From Chitinophagaceae bacterium (GTDB lineage: Bacteria; Bacteroidota; Bacteroidia; Chitinophagales; Chitinophagaceae): 64,000 nucleotides of DNA. The notes beneath the pieces are model-generated. The model was not told where the DNA came from and made no database searches. It saw only the letters and a list, made by a program, of their open reading frames with translations. Of the stretch, positions 12,001 to 19,376 are shown in pieces (position 1 is the first letter of the stretch; each line of letters starts with the position of its first letter). The stretch lies in assembly GCA_027486835.1 (NCBI GenBank), contig JAIXOJ010000160.1, positions 1-64,000 of the forward strand. The letters are read 5' to 3'. A program made the position numbers and the translations under genes.

Positions 12001-13344
12001 CATGAATGTTATATTGCCAGGAGTACTGATATTTCTAATGATAGAAGCACCGTAATAGGCGAATCCATTTACAATATACGAATTCACAGCAAGGTCTATT
12101 TTTCCATCTCCGTCAAAATCGCCAAAGCCAGTAAAATTCATGTCATTGCCCACGTTGTAATCATACTTAGCAGCAAAACTGATATTGCCTACCGTGCTTT
12201 GGTTCCTAAAAATAGAAATACAAGAAAAAAAACTGGTGGTATCACTTGAAGAGACGATGTCTAATTTTCCATCCACATCTATATCTGCAATGGATACACC
12301 TACAAGCCCTTGGGCTGTGGGATAGTCTATTTTGGTGGCAAAATTTACATTGCCCGAGCCTGTGCTTTTATTCAACAATACCGAAATAGTTCTGCCTTTC
12401 CTGTTGGCTGTAACAATATCCCATTTGCCATCACCGTCCAAGTCGCCACAGTCTAGGTTTTCAGGGCTCGAACCAGTGGCAAAGGTCTTTTCTGCACCAA
12501 AACTGATGTTACCCACCGTACTGGTATTGAGCATGACAGAAACGTAACCAGCGAATGATGAAGTAGTTACCAAATCTTTTTTGCCATCGCCATCCATGTC
12601 TATTAATGCAACAACATCAGCAGTATTAGCAAGCGTAATGTTGGTTTTAGTGGCAAACTTAATAGTACCTCCTGCCGTGGTAGTTGTATTTCTAAATAGA
12701 GTTAAGATGGCCGAGTTGAAGTGTACAGCCACCACATCGGGCTTGTTATCACCATCTAAATCACCTGCTGCCATACTGATGGGAGTAACCTTAGAACCTA
12801 ATGAAAAACTGTCTTTCGTAAAACTGGTAACGCCAGCGGCTGTTTTGTTTGTAACAGCATATAGTAGGTAACTGGTGGCTGTACTATAACCACCCACAGC
12901 CAATACATCTGGTTTTCCATCGCTGTTTGCATCACTCACTGCAACAGCTTTGGCTCTGCCGTTCAGTACGTTTAAAATTGGTTTTGTATTAAAATCGGTG
13001 TCTTGAATTCTACTATTCTTTGGCGAAAAAGTGGGTATAAAGAAAGAGGAACTCGCACCGCTCAAGCCTGTTGCCACATTGGTAACGGATACAGGCCCAA
13101 AACTGGCTCCTACTGGAACGGTGACCGTTAGCTTACTTGCCGTTGCCGTCAACACGCTGGCTTGCACTGCACCAAACCGCACCCAATTGGAAGCAGGGGT
13201 GGTGTTGAAATTGCTACCGTTGATGGTAACAGTCGTACCCACATCGCCAGAAGCAGGGGAAAAGCTAGCAATCTTGGGCTGGGCGAACAATGCCACACTC
13301 GCCAACATAAACAAAACGAATACCGAGTAAAATTTACCTTTCAT
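6031..13344 (-). CDS. Giant T9SS-secreted multidomain protein with RCC1 repeats
   Basis: Paralogue of the preceding gene, 2437 residues; start is the ATG at 13342-13344 (the frame opens two codons earlier at TTG). Same N-terminal order: signal peptide, IPT/TIG, FG-GAP/VCBS calcium-binding blades, cadherin-like domain, second IPT, ISADGNT propeller series, cadherin-like domain, then several GCDS Cys repeats. It differs by an added block of about seven RCC1-type repeats (about residues 1377-1730, motif GTLWAWG...GQLGDGT), which would form a complete seven-bladed propeller, and by a MAM/concanavalin-like sandwich region after it. The C-terminus again has dockerin-like (GISTIDLLFI), cohesin-like and T9SS sorting domains. 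Secretion through T9SS is well supported; ligand unknown. Confidence 0.85.
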   Translation of the reverse strand: MKGKFYSVFVLFMLASVALFAQPKIASFSPASGDVGTTVTINGSNFNTTPASNWVRFGAVQASVLTATASKLTVTVPVGASFGPVSVTNVATGLSGASSSFFIPTFSPKNSRIQDTDFNTKPILNVLNGRAKAVAVSDANSDGKPDVLAVGGYSTATSYLLYAVTNKTAAGVTSFTKDSFSLGSKVTPISMAAGDLDGDNKPDVVAVHFNSAILTLFRNTTTTAGGTIKFATKTNITLANTADVVALIDMDGDGKKDLVTTSSFAGYVSVMLNTSTVGNISFGAEKTFATGSSPENLDCGDLDGDGKWDIVTANRKGRTISVLLNKSTGSGNVNFATKIDYPTAQGLVGVSIADIDVDGKLDIVSSSDTTSFFSCISIFRNQSTVGNISFAAKYDYNVGNDMNFTGFGDFDGDGKIDLAVNSYIVNGFAYYGASIIRNISTPGNITFMKAIKLGGYGYTNKVGFVGDITLDGKPDIINYGNDIVYYFENNSTLSGNANLDSLTVTGGTLSPSTPDFTKVSNFFVNIPYDSASFQVYADVVDTGYASLSVQVNGKGFTAMTAKTYSRVNLDPDTNYVQIKVTAENGTEKIYTITAVRVLRPQILSTNNVSGTIGSLIALKGKNLSVNPSASINGVNAVIVNYTDTTMTLMVMPTTTSGKIKVNTISGSYTFGDVFVVTSTTYPSQLEGAKNTTGGGTGAYLGNAVALSADGNTGVYGAYAAASGIGTNAVSTRTGGAWSSITFYGSSRNVGNSRQGTAVAVSADGNTFISGAPADNKGLGAAFIFEKKNGYYQEKGKLIGTGYTTLSSTVEMGSSVAISADGNTVAFGGPNDSYGDGLVWLYNKVDSSYKQQAVLKAFTSGAHFGSSLSFSADGNTLLVGAEGVNSYIGSAYVYVRSGTTWTLQRQLTGTGYIGLTVYQGASVSLSADGNTALIGGYRDSTGRGACWLFKRTGKSWNQDGDKIVNNLGSSKGQFGYSVSLNADGNIAMIGSLNTLSNGGSAYVYKRVNGKMLQQSSGLPNTGLVGFTDTYFGSAVAISADGINAVVGASGDNSNTGAVWHYVANISNTYTLSNLTTSTGSISPAFNASTFNYTLNVGSTTDITVTPTLTDTTATLLVSINSGALSPVVSGSPSATLPLTVGTNTITISVTSQAGSTNIYTITVNRDCPKDTTTTVKNVCTAALPYTWNGSSYNSGGTYYKTLTGTTGCDSVLVLQLNIVNITPTTATANLTGCRSLVYNGINYTTSTSIIDTVKTNDGCDSVYKTVNITILNFTTKIFIKSANGCNSVVYKGITYTASTVLRDTIRSVYGCDSVINVDRITVGYSSSSSATVVANVSYTWNGTVYTNSGTYTKTLAGANSTGCDSTITLILTIIPKGCWSKVNAGATHTLAIKGDGTLWAWGANSFGQLGNGSSVASKVPAQVGTDTNWASVSGGNNFSAAIKTNGTLWIWGYNADGQIGDGTTVNKPVPKQVGTATNWASVTTGEGHVVAIKTDGSLWAWGFNAYGQIGDGTITINTPTPTQIGTAKDWKAVSVKGNFTLALKTNGTLWAWGRNNNYQLGDGTNVNKSAPVQIGTDNDWANIAAGYDHSVALKSDGTLWTWGLNNFNQLGDGTTNAKSAPSQVGNKTNWKSIAAGFNHSLAVQTDGTLWSWGYNLQGQLGNGTTVNGSTPTKVGTTTGWLSLGAGNVFSTATLDEGSTWSWGNNLYYQLGDGTSVNKSVPTLIGVCTGCGAIKPTTSTTNVTGCGSVIYQSVVYKASTVLNDTIRTSGGCDSVYKVINITVSTGPVRDTSATTCSSFNWNGINYTKDTVVTRIVTNTVSATLTEGFSGTTTVTAPAGWTFSSSLTTYQTAGNFGAASPSLKFAATNDQITTPTLPAPATQLSFWLKNQGATGSSLKIEGYNGSAWVTVNSLTTFPSTGTTIQYNPTSTPQLPTGLNRFRFTYTKTTGNLAFDDVSIVYSGSSGCDSSIVLHLTVTTPQTVANSVSGCGSVVYKGTTYTNNTILKDTIKSVGGCDSLYNQTNIVVLPYIAGSIKHPTAGAIANVTATLTNGAITSSKLTSGGNYQFDCLSADSGYTIRPSKNNDVIKSNGISTIDLLFIQSHILGKVVLNSPYKVIAADVNNSGDVTTIDLLLLKRVILTIDTSFTGKRLWAFVDSSYSFPNPLKPFPYKDSIRITNPSSNAVEQSFVGVKLGDVNYDWNPATLGVRKESQPLVLEYQPIAATAQSSQIRIPIKVNRFDQLLGLQFTLHFDASEYSFARIDNNMLQLDYGTNHSSEGAITFLWTDKQLQPITLADGTTILELVLNKRNGGTATPPVLQISSSHTPIEAWDEKYSQHNILLKTTNAITEAETTLDSYTLSPNPADADVFLTLKVSSSKTVRVTVSNAAGQKVKELSINATKGQSIHALPLRGDKGLAAGMYYVDVQGMDSRSVKKLLIR

Positions 13345-13376
13345 AACCAACTATTTTGTAAAATCAACTTTAAAAA

Positions 13377-13475
13377 AACAATTCTTTAAGTGCAACGAAT
13401 ATATGATTATGGGCATTACCGCTTGTAAGCGTTTGATAGGTGATGGGGTTGGTTTGATAAGTGCGGGGGATTAAC
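13377..13475 (-). promoter_or_regulatory. Upstream control region of giant gene 2, duplicate of the 5.8-kb region
   Basis: Block 13428-13475 matches 5864-5911 at 47 of 48 positions, with GTTTGATA at 13431-13438 and 13452-13459, again 21 bases apart. The proximal part with the conserved ATATATTCG-like stretch is also shared. Co-regulation of the two giant genes is inferred. Confidence 0.55.
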
Positions 13476-13563
13476 CTTAATTGATTAATAGGAGAAAGCA
13501 ACAATACAATAGAATAGTGTTTCTTAACCACTAAAAAACAAGTTTGGGACAATTGTATTGTTT

Positions 13564-13992
13564 CTAACTTTTGTGAAGGTAATTTTCAAGGGAATATTTC
13601 CCAGAGCCAACCATGATGATAATCAAACAAAAAGCTGCATACACCACTGTCATTTCTGCTTCTCTTAAAATATCTCCTTTTCCTGCGGTGAAGGTTGCAA
13701 CCAACATAGTAAACATGATTAAAAAGGCACCTAATCTTGAGCATAAACCTACAACCAACATGATGCCTCCAAACAACTCTGCACCAGTTCGCAGATAGGC
13801 CATGAAAAGGGGGGCAGGAAAATGAAGGTCTTTGGATAAATAACCGGCAAAACCTTCCATTGCCCTTGCATCAAAAAGGTCATGGCCATGTAAGATAAAA
13901 TAGGTGCCTACCACAATTCTTGCCGTTAACATAGCTGCGTCAATTGACAAAGCAGACGAACCAAATACAAAATTTTTAATACTCATTTTCAT
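13564..13992 (-). CDS. DoxX family membrane protein
   Basis: 142-residue integral membrane protein with about four hydrophobic helices and the DoxX-type N-terminal pattern (ARIVVGTYFILHG) followed by an acidic loop, then FGGIMLVVGLCSRLGA. Length and layout fit the DoxX/SURF4 group, whose members lie in the inner membrane and are linked to redox or electron-transfer functions, often without known substrate. It lies 67 bases after the TlpA-like gene, probably the last gene of the operon. An 11-bp inverted repeat (13500-13510 and 13552-13562) separated by 41 bases lies just downstream; I see no convincing terminator. Confidence 0.8.
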   Translation of the reverse strand: MKMSIKNFVFGSSALSIDAAMLTARIVVGTYFILHGHDLFDARAMEGFAGYLSKDLHFPAPLFMAYLRTGAELFGGIMLVVGLCSRLGAFLIMFTMLVATFTAGKGDILREAEMTVVYAAFCLIIIMVGSGKYSLENYLHKS

Positions 13993-14059
13993 TTTTTTAA
14001 TTTATTACACTGTTTTTAATGATTTCTATGGATAAAGGTTTATTTTTCTTAAGGGTACT

Positions 14060-15070
14060 TTAGCGAAGTAATTGTTGAAGGTTTTCGGTTAGTTTAGGGT
14101 CTGATGGTCTTTCACAATTTGAGTTGATAATTACTCCATTGGGGTCAACCAATATGAATCTTGGCAATTGATACATACCCAATGCAAGGATAAAATTTGA
14201 GTTCCAGTTGTTGTCGGCATGTAATTGAATTCCCTTCATTTCTTTTGTTTTTACAAATGATTTCCATTTATCTAAATCTTGTTCTTCATCTACAGAAATG
14301 CTTACAAAGGCAATGTTTTTGTCTGCAAATTGTTGCACAAGTTTTTTCATAAAAGGAATCTCTTGTAGGCATGGCCCACACCAAGTGGCCCATATATCTA
14401 TCAACACATATTTCCCTTTTAGGTCGGAAAGTTTTGTTTTGCCTCTTAGATAATTGGTAAAGTCAAAATCGGGGCAGGGGGCATTATTCAGCTTTTGAAT
14501 CATTGCATTTTGCTTATATGACTTTTCAAGTTCCAGCAATTCTCTGTTTAAATTTTCCTTTAAGATTTTACTGAGGTTGAGATTCAAGTTTGCATTATCA
14601 ATGGCTTGAACATCGAATGTTTTTTTTATAGGTAGCATTTGTTGGAAGGCTGCTTCTCCCAACAACATTAGGCTTTCTGCGCTTAGGCTGTCTTTTCTTC
14701 GATAGCGATTGGCCAAAAAGTTGTTTTCTTTTGCACCAATTCCAGTGTATCGAATCGTTGCATCAAAATTTTTGGCATCCACAGTCATCATTAGATTGTA
14801 TCCTGGCTTTAGATAGATTTCTGAATATTCATTGCCATCAAATATTTGATACATTCCTTCTTTGATTTGAAGCATGGTTTCAAACACTTGGTTTTTGTTG
14901 ATAGGAATGGCTTTGATTACTTCCTTATCTTTTCTAAAACCTCCTCCCCCTCTGATGAAGATGGTGTCGGAACTTCTATTAAAAACCTGCGCTTTAATTT
15001 TTACATGATTGGATTGAGCAAAAGCGCAACAGGTTATGAGTAACCATGTAACTGAGAAAAAAACTTTCAT
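14060..15070 (-). CDS. TlpA-like thioredoxin-fold protein, exported
   Basis: 336 residues. Signal peptide (about 1-18, ending CAFAQ), an N-terminal beta-rich domain like the DUF4369 region of Bacteroidota thioredoxin-fold proteins (about 20-115), a helical linker, then an AhpC/TSA-TlpA domain (about 198-336) with the redox motif W230-C-G-P-C234. It should act in the periplasm as a thiol-disulfide reductase or oxidase. It starts one base after the stop of the LytTR regulator gene, so it is in the same transcript as the sensor pair and the outer-membrane barrel; the target of its redox activity is unknown. Confidence 0.85.
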   Translation of the reverse strand: MKVFFSVTWLLITCCAFAQSNHVKIKAQVFNRSSDTIFIRGGGGFRKDKEVIKAIPINKNQVFETMLQIKEGMYQIFDGNEYSEIYLKPGYNLMMTVDAKNFDATIRYTGIGAKENNFLANRYRRKDSLSAESLMLLGEAAFQQMLPIKKTFDVQAIDNANLNLNLSKILKENLNRELLELEKSYKQNAMIQKLNNAPCPDFDFTNYLRGKTKLSDLKGKYVLIDIWATWCGPCLQEIPFMKKLVQQFADKNIAFVSISVDEEQDLDKWKSFVKTKEMKGIQLHADNNWNSNFILALGMYQLPRFILVDPNGVIINSNCERPSDPKLTENLQQLLR

Positions 15071-15071
15071 G

Positions 15072-15749
15072 CTATTTGTCTTTTAAATTTAGGATGTTAA
15101 AAAAATAATCTTTATATGTGTTTCCAATAGGAATTGGCATTTCATTTATGAAAATGAGGTTGTTTTGAATTTTATCTATCTTTTTGAGATTGATGATAAA
15201 AGATCGGTGTACCCTAATTAATGAGCAAGATTTGTAAGCTTCTTCCCAATTACTTAAACTGTCTTGCAGCAGGTACTTGTTGCCTTTGTAATAGATTTTA
15301 ATGTAATCAATTTGTGCTTCAATGAGGTCGATATCTTCTATTGTTATACGGTGATAGGTTTTATCGGTATAAATGAATATTTCATTTTTGTTGCTATTTT
15401 TTTCAAATGCCTCTTTCACCCTGGTGACCCCTTTTAGAAATCTTGGGTAGGAAATGGGCTTTAGCAAATAATCAAAAACATGCTCTTCAAATGCATCAAT
15501 GGCATAATCGGGGTAAGCCGTTGTTATAATGACTTTTGCCTTGATGCGATTGGCTTTCAAAAAATCAAGTCCTGAGATTTCGGGCATTTCAATATCCAAG
15601 AACACCAAGTCGCATTGATTCAAGATTTCAAGCTGCACCATCACGGGAGAGTCGAATACGCCCAAACAACTAAGAAAATTTGTTTTTGAAATATGGTTTT
15701 CCAACACCTTTTGTGCTGGAAGCTCGTCTTCAATGATGATACATTTCAT
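15072..15749 (-). CDS. LytTR-family response regulator
   Basis: 225 residues. The receiver domain (about 1-120) has acidic residues E7-D8-E9 and the phosphoacceptor D52 in VFLDIEMPEISG; the conserved TTAYPDYAIDAFE segment follows. The C-terminal LytTR DNA-binding domain (about 130-225) contains YIKIYYKG and LIRVHRSFIINL. Its start overlaps the kinase stop by four bases (ATGA), the standard layout for a cognate pair. It probably controls this operon or the divergent GLPGLI gene; the binding site was not identified. Confidence 0.93.
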   Translation of the reverse strand: MKCIIIEDELPAQKVLENHISKTNFLSCLGVFDSPVMVQLEILNQCDLVFLDIEMPEISGLDFLKANRIKAKVIITTAYPDYAIDAFEEHVFDYLLKPISYPRFLKGVTRVKEAFEKNSNKNEIFIYTDKTYHRITIEDIDLIEAQIDYIKIYYKGNKYLLQDSLSNWEEAYKSCSLIRVHRSFIINLKKIDKIQNNLIFINEMPIPIGNTYKDYFFNILNLKDK

Positions 15750-16741
15750 GATACATTTATTTTAAGTTCAACGGCAAACAATCCATTATTCGAGCTGATG
15801 GTTAGTTCGTATTTATTGGGATAAAGTAGCTCTAATCTTTTCTTTACGTTTTTTATACCTATTCCACTTTTCTTGTTTTTTTCGGTGGCATTTTCCTTTT
15901 CTGAAAAAGGGTTTTGAATGCTAAAGACCAACTGTTTATTGTTAAGGAATATTTTAATGGGGAAGTACAAGGTTTTTTCCTTTAATAAAGCAGTGTATTT
16001 TAAGGCATTTTCAATGAAGGGTATTAGTAGTAAGGGTGCAATTGGCTGATGGTCATTGTCTGAAACATATTCCAGCTTCAAATCTATTTTATCCTTAAAT
16101 CGCATTTCAAATAGTGCGATATAGTCTTTGATGAAAATGTATTCTTGATAAATGGTTACCTCTTTTTTATTTGATTCATGCAAAACGTAATGAAGATTGT
16201 CGGACAACATTAAAATTTTGTCGGACACATCATTGTCTTTACTCAAAGAACTTGAATAAATCATGTTTAATGAATTAAAGAGGAAATGAGGATTGATTTG
16301 CGATTTTAAAATCTCTAACTCATACTCGGTTTTCTGTTGCTCAATTTCTTTTAGTTTTTGATTGGCAATAAAGTTGATTTTTAAAGCATGTACCCCCACA
16401 AAAAACATGTTTATAAAAAAGAAAACCATGGATTTATTGAGGTAACAAATTTTGGGGTCGCATTCGCAATTTTCCTTGAAAAAAATACAGTTAAGGCATA
16501 TCAAGCCTATCAAAAGCACAATTGCAGTAAGGATGGCCGTTACTGTTTTTTTCTTTTTAAAATAAAAATATTCAATACTGTAAACCGATGTAATTAAAAA
16601 AGCAATTTCAATTATAGAATTTGTATAGTTAAAAACAAAGTCCTTATGACCCCAGAACTTAAACAAGGGATAAAAAAAGTATAGCACCCAAAAAAGCAAA
16701 TGCTGTAATAAAACCTTCCTTTTGTCAATAAAATCTTTCAT
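15746..16741 (-). CDS. LytS/YehU-type sensor histidine kinase
   Basis: 331 residues from the ATG at 16739-16741. A TTG four codons earlier also opens the frame and would overlap the upstream gene, but the ATG is preferred. About four membrane helices occupy the first 130 residues with no large periplasmic domain, then a short coiled linker. The His_kinase motif SQINPHFLFNSLN holds the phosphoaccepting His, and a HATPase region (PLLLIPFIENALKY, GIGIKNVKKRLELLY) follows. The signal is unknown; position between an outer-membrane barrel and a periplasmic thioredoxin suggests envelope sensing. Confidence 0.92.
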   Translation of the reverse strand: MKDFIDKRKVLLQHLLFWVLYFFYPLFKFWGHKDFVFNYTNSIIEIAFLITSVYSIEYFYFKKKKTVTAILTAIVLLIGLICLNCIFFKENCECDPKICYLNKSMVFFFINMFFVGVHALKINFIANQKLKEIEQQKTEYELEILKSQINPHFLFNSLNMIYSSSLSKDNDVSDKILMLSDNLHYVLHESNKKEVTIYQEYIFIKDYIALFEMRFKDKIDLKLEYVSDNDHQPIAPLLLIPFIENALKYTALLKEKTLYFPIKIFLNNKQLVFSIQNPFSEKENATEKNKKSGIGIKNVKKRLELLYPNKYELTISSNNGLFAVELKINVS

Positions 16742-16745
16742 AATA

Positions 16746-19046
16746 CTATCCAATTATACCGCTTTTTAATTCCCTACTCTTCCGCTCCGCTTTTTTTATT
16801 GTTTTTCCATTGCTTAAGTTTATTTGAAACGTAAGGTATAGCACTCGTGAAGTGGGTTTTCTACTAAATCCAATGCTGAACCCATCACCATAGCTGGTAT
16901 TTTTTGTATTCAAAGTATTGAACACATCACTTAATCGAAGCCCCAGCAAGGCATTTGATCGTACAATTTGGAACTTATATCGCACGCCCAATTGCATTTG
17001 AGTGTATGCCTTATCTAAGCTAAAAATAGAAGTTTCGGCTGCATTGTAAGAATACCTTACGGTGGCAGATAGCTTTTTACTTATCACAAATTGGTTGGTA
17101 AACTGAAGGGCGAAACTGCTTCCAGTAGTATTGGCATAACCCAGGGCATCCGTATTAAAAGTGGTGTATAGATAGTTAGTGTTAAGGGTATTGGTCATCC
17201 ATTTAAAGGGTTTTGCATTGATGGTAAGATCTAAAACAACCGCATTTCCCCCATCTATATTTTTATAGGTGCTGATGGTTTGCTTGTTAGAACCCAAGAA
17301 GGTATAATTGATGATGGTGTTTTCGTTTTTTCTGTATGAAATGGTGCTACTTATATCAAATTTTTCATGGTTTATTTGATTGGTTAATTCAAAATTATTT
17401 GAAAATTCTGGTTGTAAATTGGTGTTTCCGCTATCAATTAAAAAAGGGTGAGATTGGTATTCGGTTGTTAACACTTGTTCTAAACTGGGCCTTGAGGTTC
17501 TTCTATCAAACCCAATATTCCACTGGATATTTTTAGATTGTTTGAAAATCAAATGCAGCGATGGAAACAAATTGTTGTACGATAAATTGACCATATTATT
17601 TGTTTGCTTTACCAAGGCATTTCTTTTAAATTGTTCACCACGAAGCCCTACTTGGATTTCCCATTTGCCCATATCTACCTGAGTGGTGGTGAAAAGGGCG
17701 TGAATATCCTCTCTATTGGTACTAAAAAGCGTGCTGTTAAAAGCGGGATTGTTGAATAAGGTAAGGGTGTTTTTGCTATCAACTTGGTTAAAAGAATAAC
17801 CACTTTCTATGGATATTTTTTGGGTTAAAGGACGAGAATGGTCTATGGCAAAATCATAAATGGTTACCGTATTATCTGTGATGTTATCTGCCATGTTTTG
17901 ATTGTTTAAAAAATCGCTTGATAGGTAATTTTTATTGTTAGAAATTCTACCATCCAACTGCAAAAAACTTTTTTCGGAAAAGTTGTATCGGTAGGTGATG
18001 CTGTTATCAAACGTGGTATGCTTGTGATTGCTGTTATTGGTTTGTGGTGAAAGAGTGTTATCGCTAAATATCTTGCTGTCTCTTATTAGATTATGGGTGT
18101 TGTTTACAAAACCAATAGTATAACTCACCACCTCTTTGGATGATTTGTACCAATCAATGGCGGCATTGATTTCACGAATGCTTCCATCAAATTCAAAATT
18201 GGTGTTTTGGTTATAAGGCTGCTTGCCTTGTCTGTCCAATTCGGCACGTGCATCAAAAAAAGGCTCGTTTGCATTTAGCCCTATTTTACATCCTATTATT
18301 TTATTGCCATAGCTTGTATTGGAGTTTATGCCATACCCTTTTAGTGTATTGGCGTTTGTTTCGATTGAAGCGTTGTAGCCAGCTTTTACTTTTTTGTTGG
18401 TGATGATGTTAATGATACCCGTTAGACCATTGGCTTGGTATTTTGCCGATGGGGTGGTGATTACCTCAATTTTAAAAATTTGACTGGCAGGAATTTGTTT
18501 TAGTAGCTCGGCAACCGACAAACCCGAACGCTTGCCATTGAGCAAAACTGTTACATTTTGGCTACCTCTCAAAGCCACATTGCCATCGGGGTCAATTTTT
18601 ATTTCAGCTAATTGTTCTAAAATAGACGTGGCATCACCTCCGGCAGACAATAAATCTTTGCCTACGTTAATTACCTTTTTATCAATTTGCTGTTCAATGG
18701 TTGTTTTTTCGGCCACCACCACTATTTCATCAAGGGTTTTGTTATCTGGGGTTAAATAGACATTGATGGTGCTATCAGCATGAATGGTTATTTTTTTGGA
18801 GAAAGATGTAAAGCCCAGCGAGCTTATAGAAAGGGTGTATGCACCAGCGGGTACTTTTAGTTTGTAGTTTCCAAGGCTATCGCTTGAGGTGGCAAATTTT
18901 ATTTTATCTACATTGTCTTTTAAAGCAATGTTTGCAAATGCCACAACCGCCTGTTTATCCTTATCGGTTATTTTTCCTGAAATGATTTGCGCCTTTACAG
19001 CATTAGCAAAAAAGAAAAAAAACAAACTACAAATTATTCTACTCAC
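16746..19046 (-). CDS. TonB-dependent-type outer-membrane beta-barrel protein with carboxypeptidase-regulatory domain
   Basis: 766 residues with a GTG start (19044-19046). Signal peptide (about 1-19, ending VKAQ), carboxypeptidase-regulatory-like beta-sandwich (about 20-110, ISGKITDKDKQAVVAFANI), plug domain (about 115-220, containing LLNGKRSGLSVAELLKQIPA and GIINIITNKK), then an outer-membrane barrel of the OMP_b-brl_3 type. It is shorter than SusC-like transporters and has no SusD partner, so a sugar-polymer role is unlikely. First gene of the operon with the kinase, regulator, thioredoxin and DoxX genes; GLPGLI proteins, encoded divergently here, are frequent partners of such barrels. Confidence 0.87.
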   Translation of the reverse strand: MSRIICSLFFFFFANAVKAQIISGKITDKDKQAVVAFANIALKDNVDKIKFATSSDSLGNYKLKVPAGAYTLSISSLGFTSFSKKITIHADSTINVYLTPDNKTLDEIVVVAEKTTIEQQIDKKVINVGKDLLSAGGDATSILEQLAEIKIDPDGNVALRGSQNVTVLLNGKRSGLSVAELLKQIPASQIFKIEVITTPSAKYQANGLTGIINIITNKKVKAGYNASIETNANTLKGYGINSNTSYGNKIIGCKIGLNANEPFFDARAELDRQGKQPYNQNTNFEFDGSIREINAAIDWYKSSKEVVSYTIGFVNNTHNLIRDSKIFSDNTLSPQTNNSNHKHTTFDNSITYRYNFSEKSFLQLDGRISNNKNYLSSDFLNNQNMADNITDNTVTIYDFAIDHSRPLTQKISIESGYSFNQVDSKNTLTLFNNPAFNSTLFSTNREDIHALFTTTQVDMGKWEIQVGLRGEQFKRNALVKQTNNMVNLSYNNLFPSLHLIFKQSKNIQWNIGFDRRTSRPSLEQVLTTEYQSHPFLIDSGNTNLQPEFSNNFELTNQINHEKFDISSTISYRKNENTIINYTFLGSNKQTISTYKNIDGGNAVVLDLTINAKPFKWMTNTLNTNYLYTTFNTDALGYANTTGSSFALQFTNQFVISKKLSATVRYSYNAAETSIFSLDKAYTQMQLGVRYKFQIVRSNALLGLRLSDVFNTLNTKNTSYGDGFSIGFSRKPTSRVLYLTFQINLSNGKTIKKAERKSRELKSGIIG

Positions 19047-19154
19047 TATTCTTTACAATTGGTTATCAAAATCTTTCGCAAAAGAAGCGATGGTTATTTG
19101 CCGAAAAGCAAGAAATCTGTAAACGGTGGCATCCTGTCTGTGAAATGTTTTCTG

Positions 19155-19195
19155 CCTTCACCTCCCGAAAGTTTGAAACTTTCGGGAGGTGAAGG
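19155..19195. repeat. Perfect palindrome with 20-bp arms
   Basis: Arms 19155-19174 and 19176-19195 are exact complements around a single central base; the core reads CTCCCGAAAGTTTG. It lies in the 330-base gap between the divergent barrel and GLPGLI genes and is probably a dispersed palindromic element or cruciform-forming site. The rest of this gap shows only the promoter noted next. Confidence 0.75.
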
Positions 19196-19348
19196 GGTGG
19201 TTGTTTGCTTCTTTTTCCTCATTGAAATACAGAACCAATCAAAAATCAAAGGATTTTGAACTGGTAACCTTTTTCAACTTCCCATTTTCTATGGTGAATG
19301 CGGCTGCTAAAGCAACCAATCAAAATGCAGATACTAACGCTATACTAC

Positions 19349-19356
19349 TACATTTG
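19349..19356 (+). promoter_or_regulatory. Candidate -7 box for the GLPGLI gene
   Basis: TACATTTG fits the Bacteroidota -7 consensus TAnnTTTG and lies 20 bases before the ATG. No clear -33 TTG is visible. Confidence 0.45.
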
Positions 19357-19376
19357 AACGATTCAATGATATCATT

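Noticed and set aside
13500-13562. 11-bp inverted repeat after the DoxX gene as a terminator
   Set aside because: The loop is 41 bases and there is no T-run in the right place.
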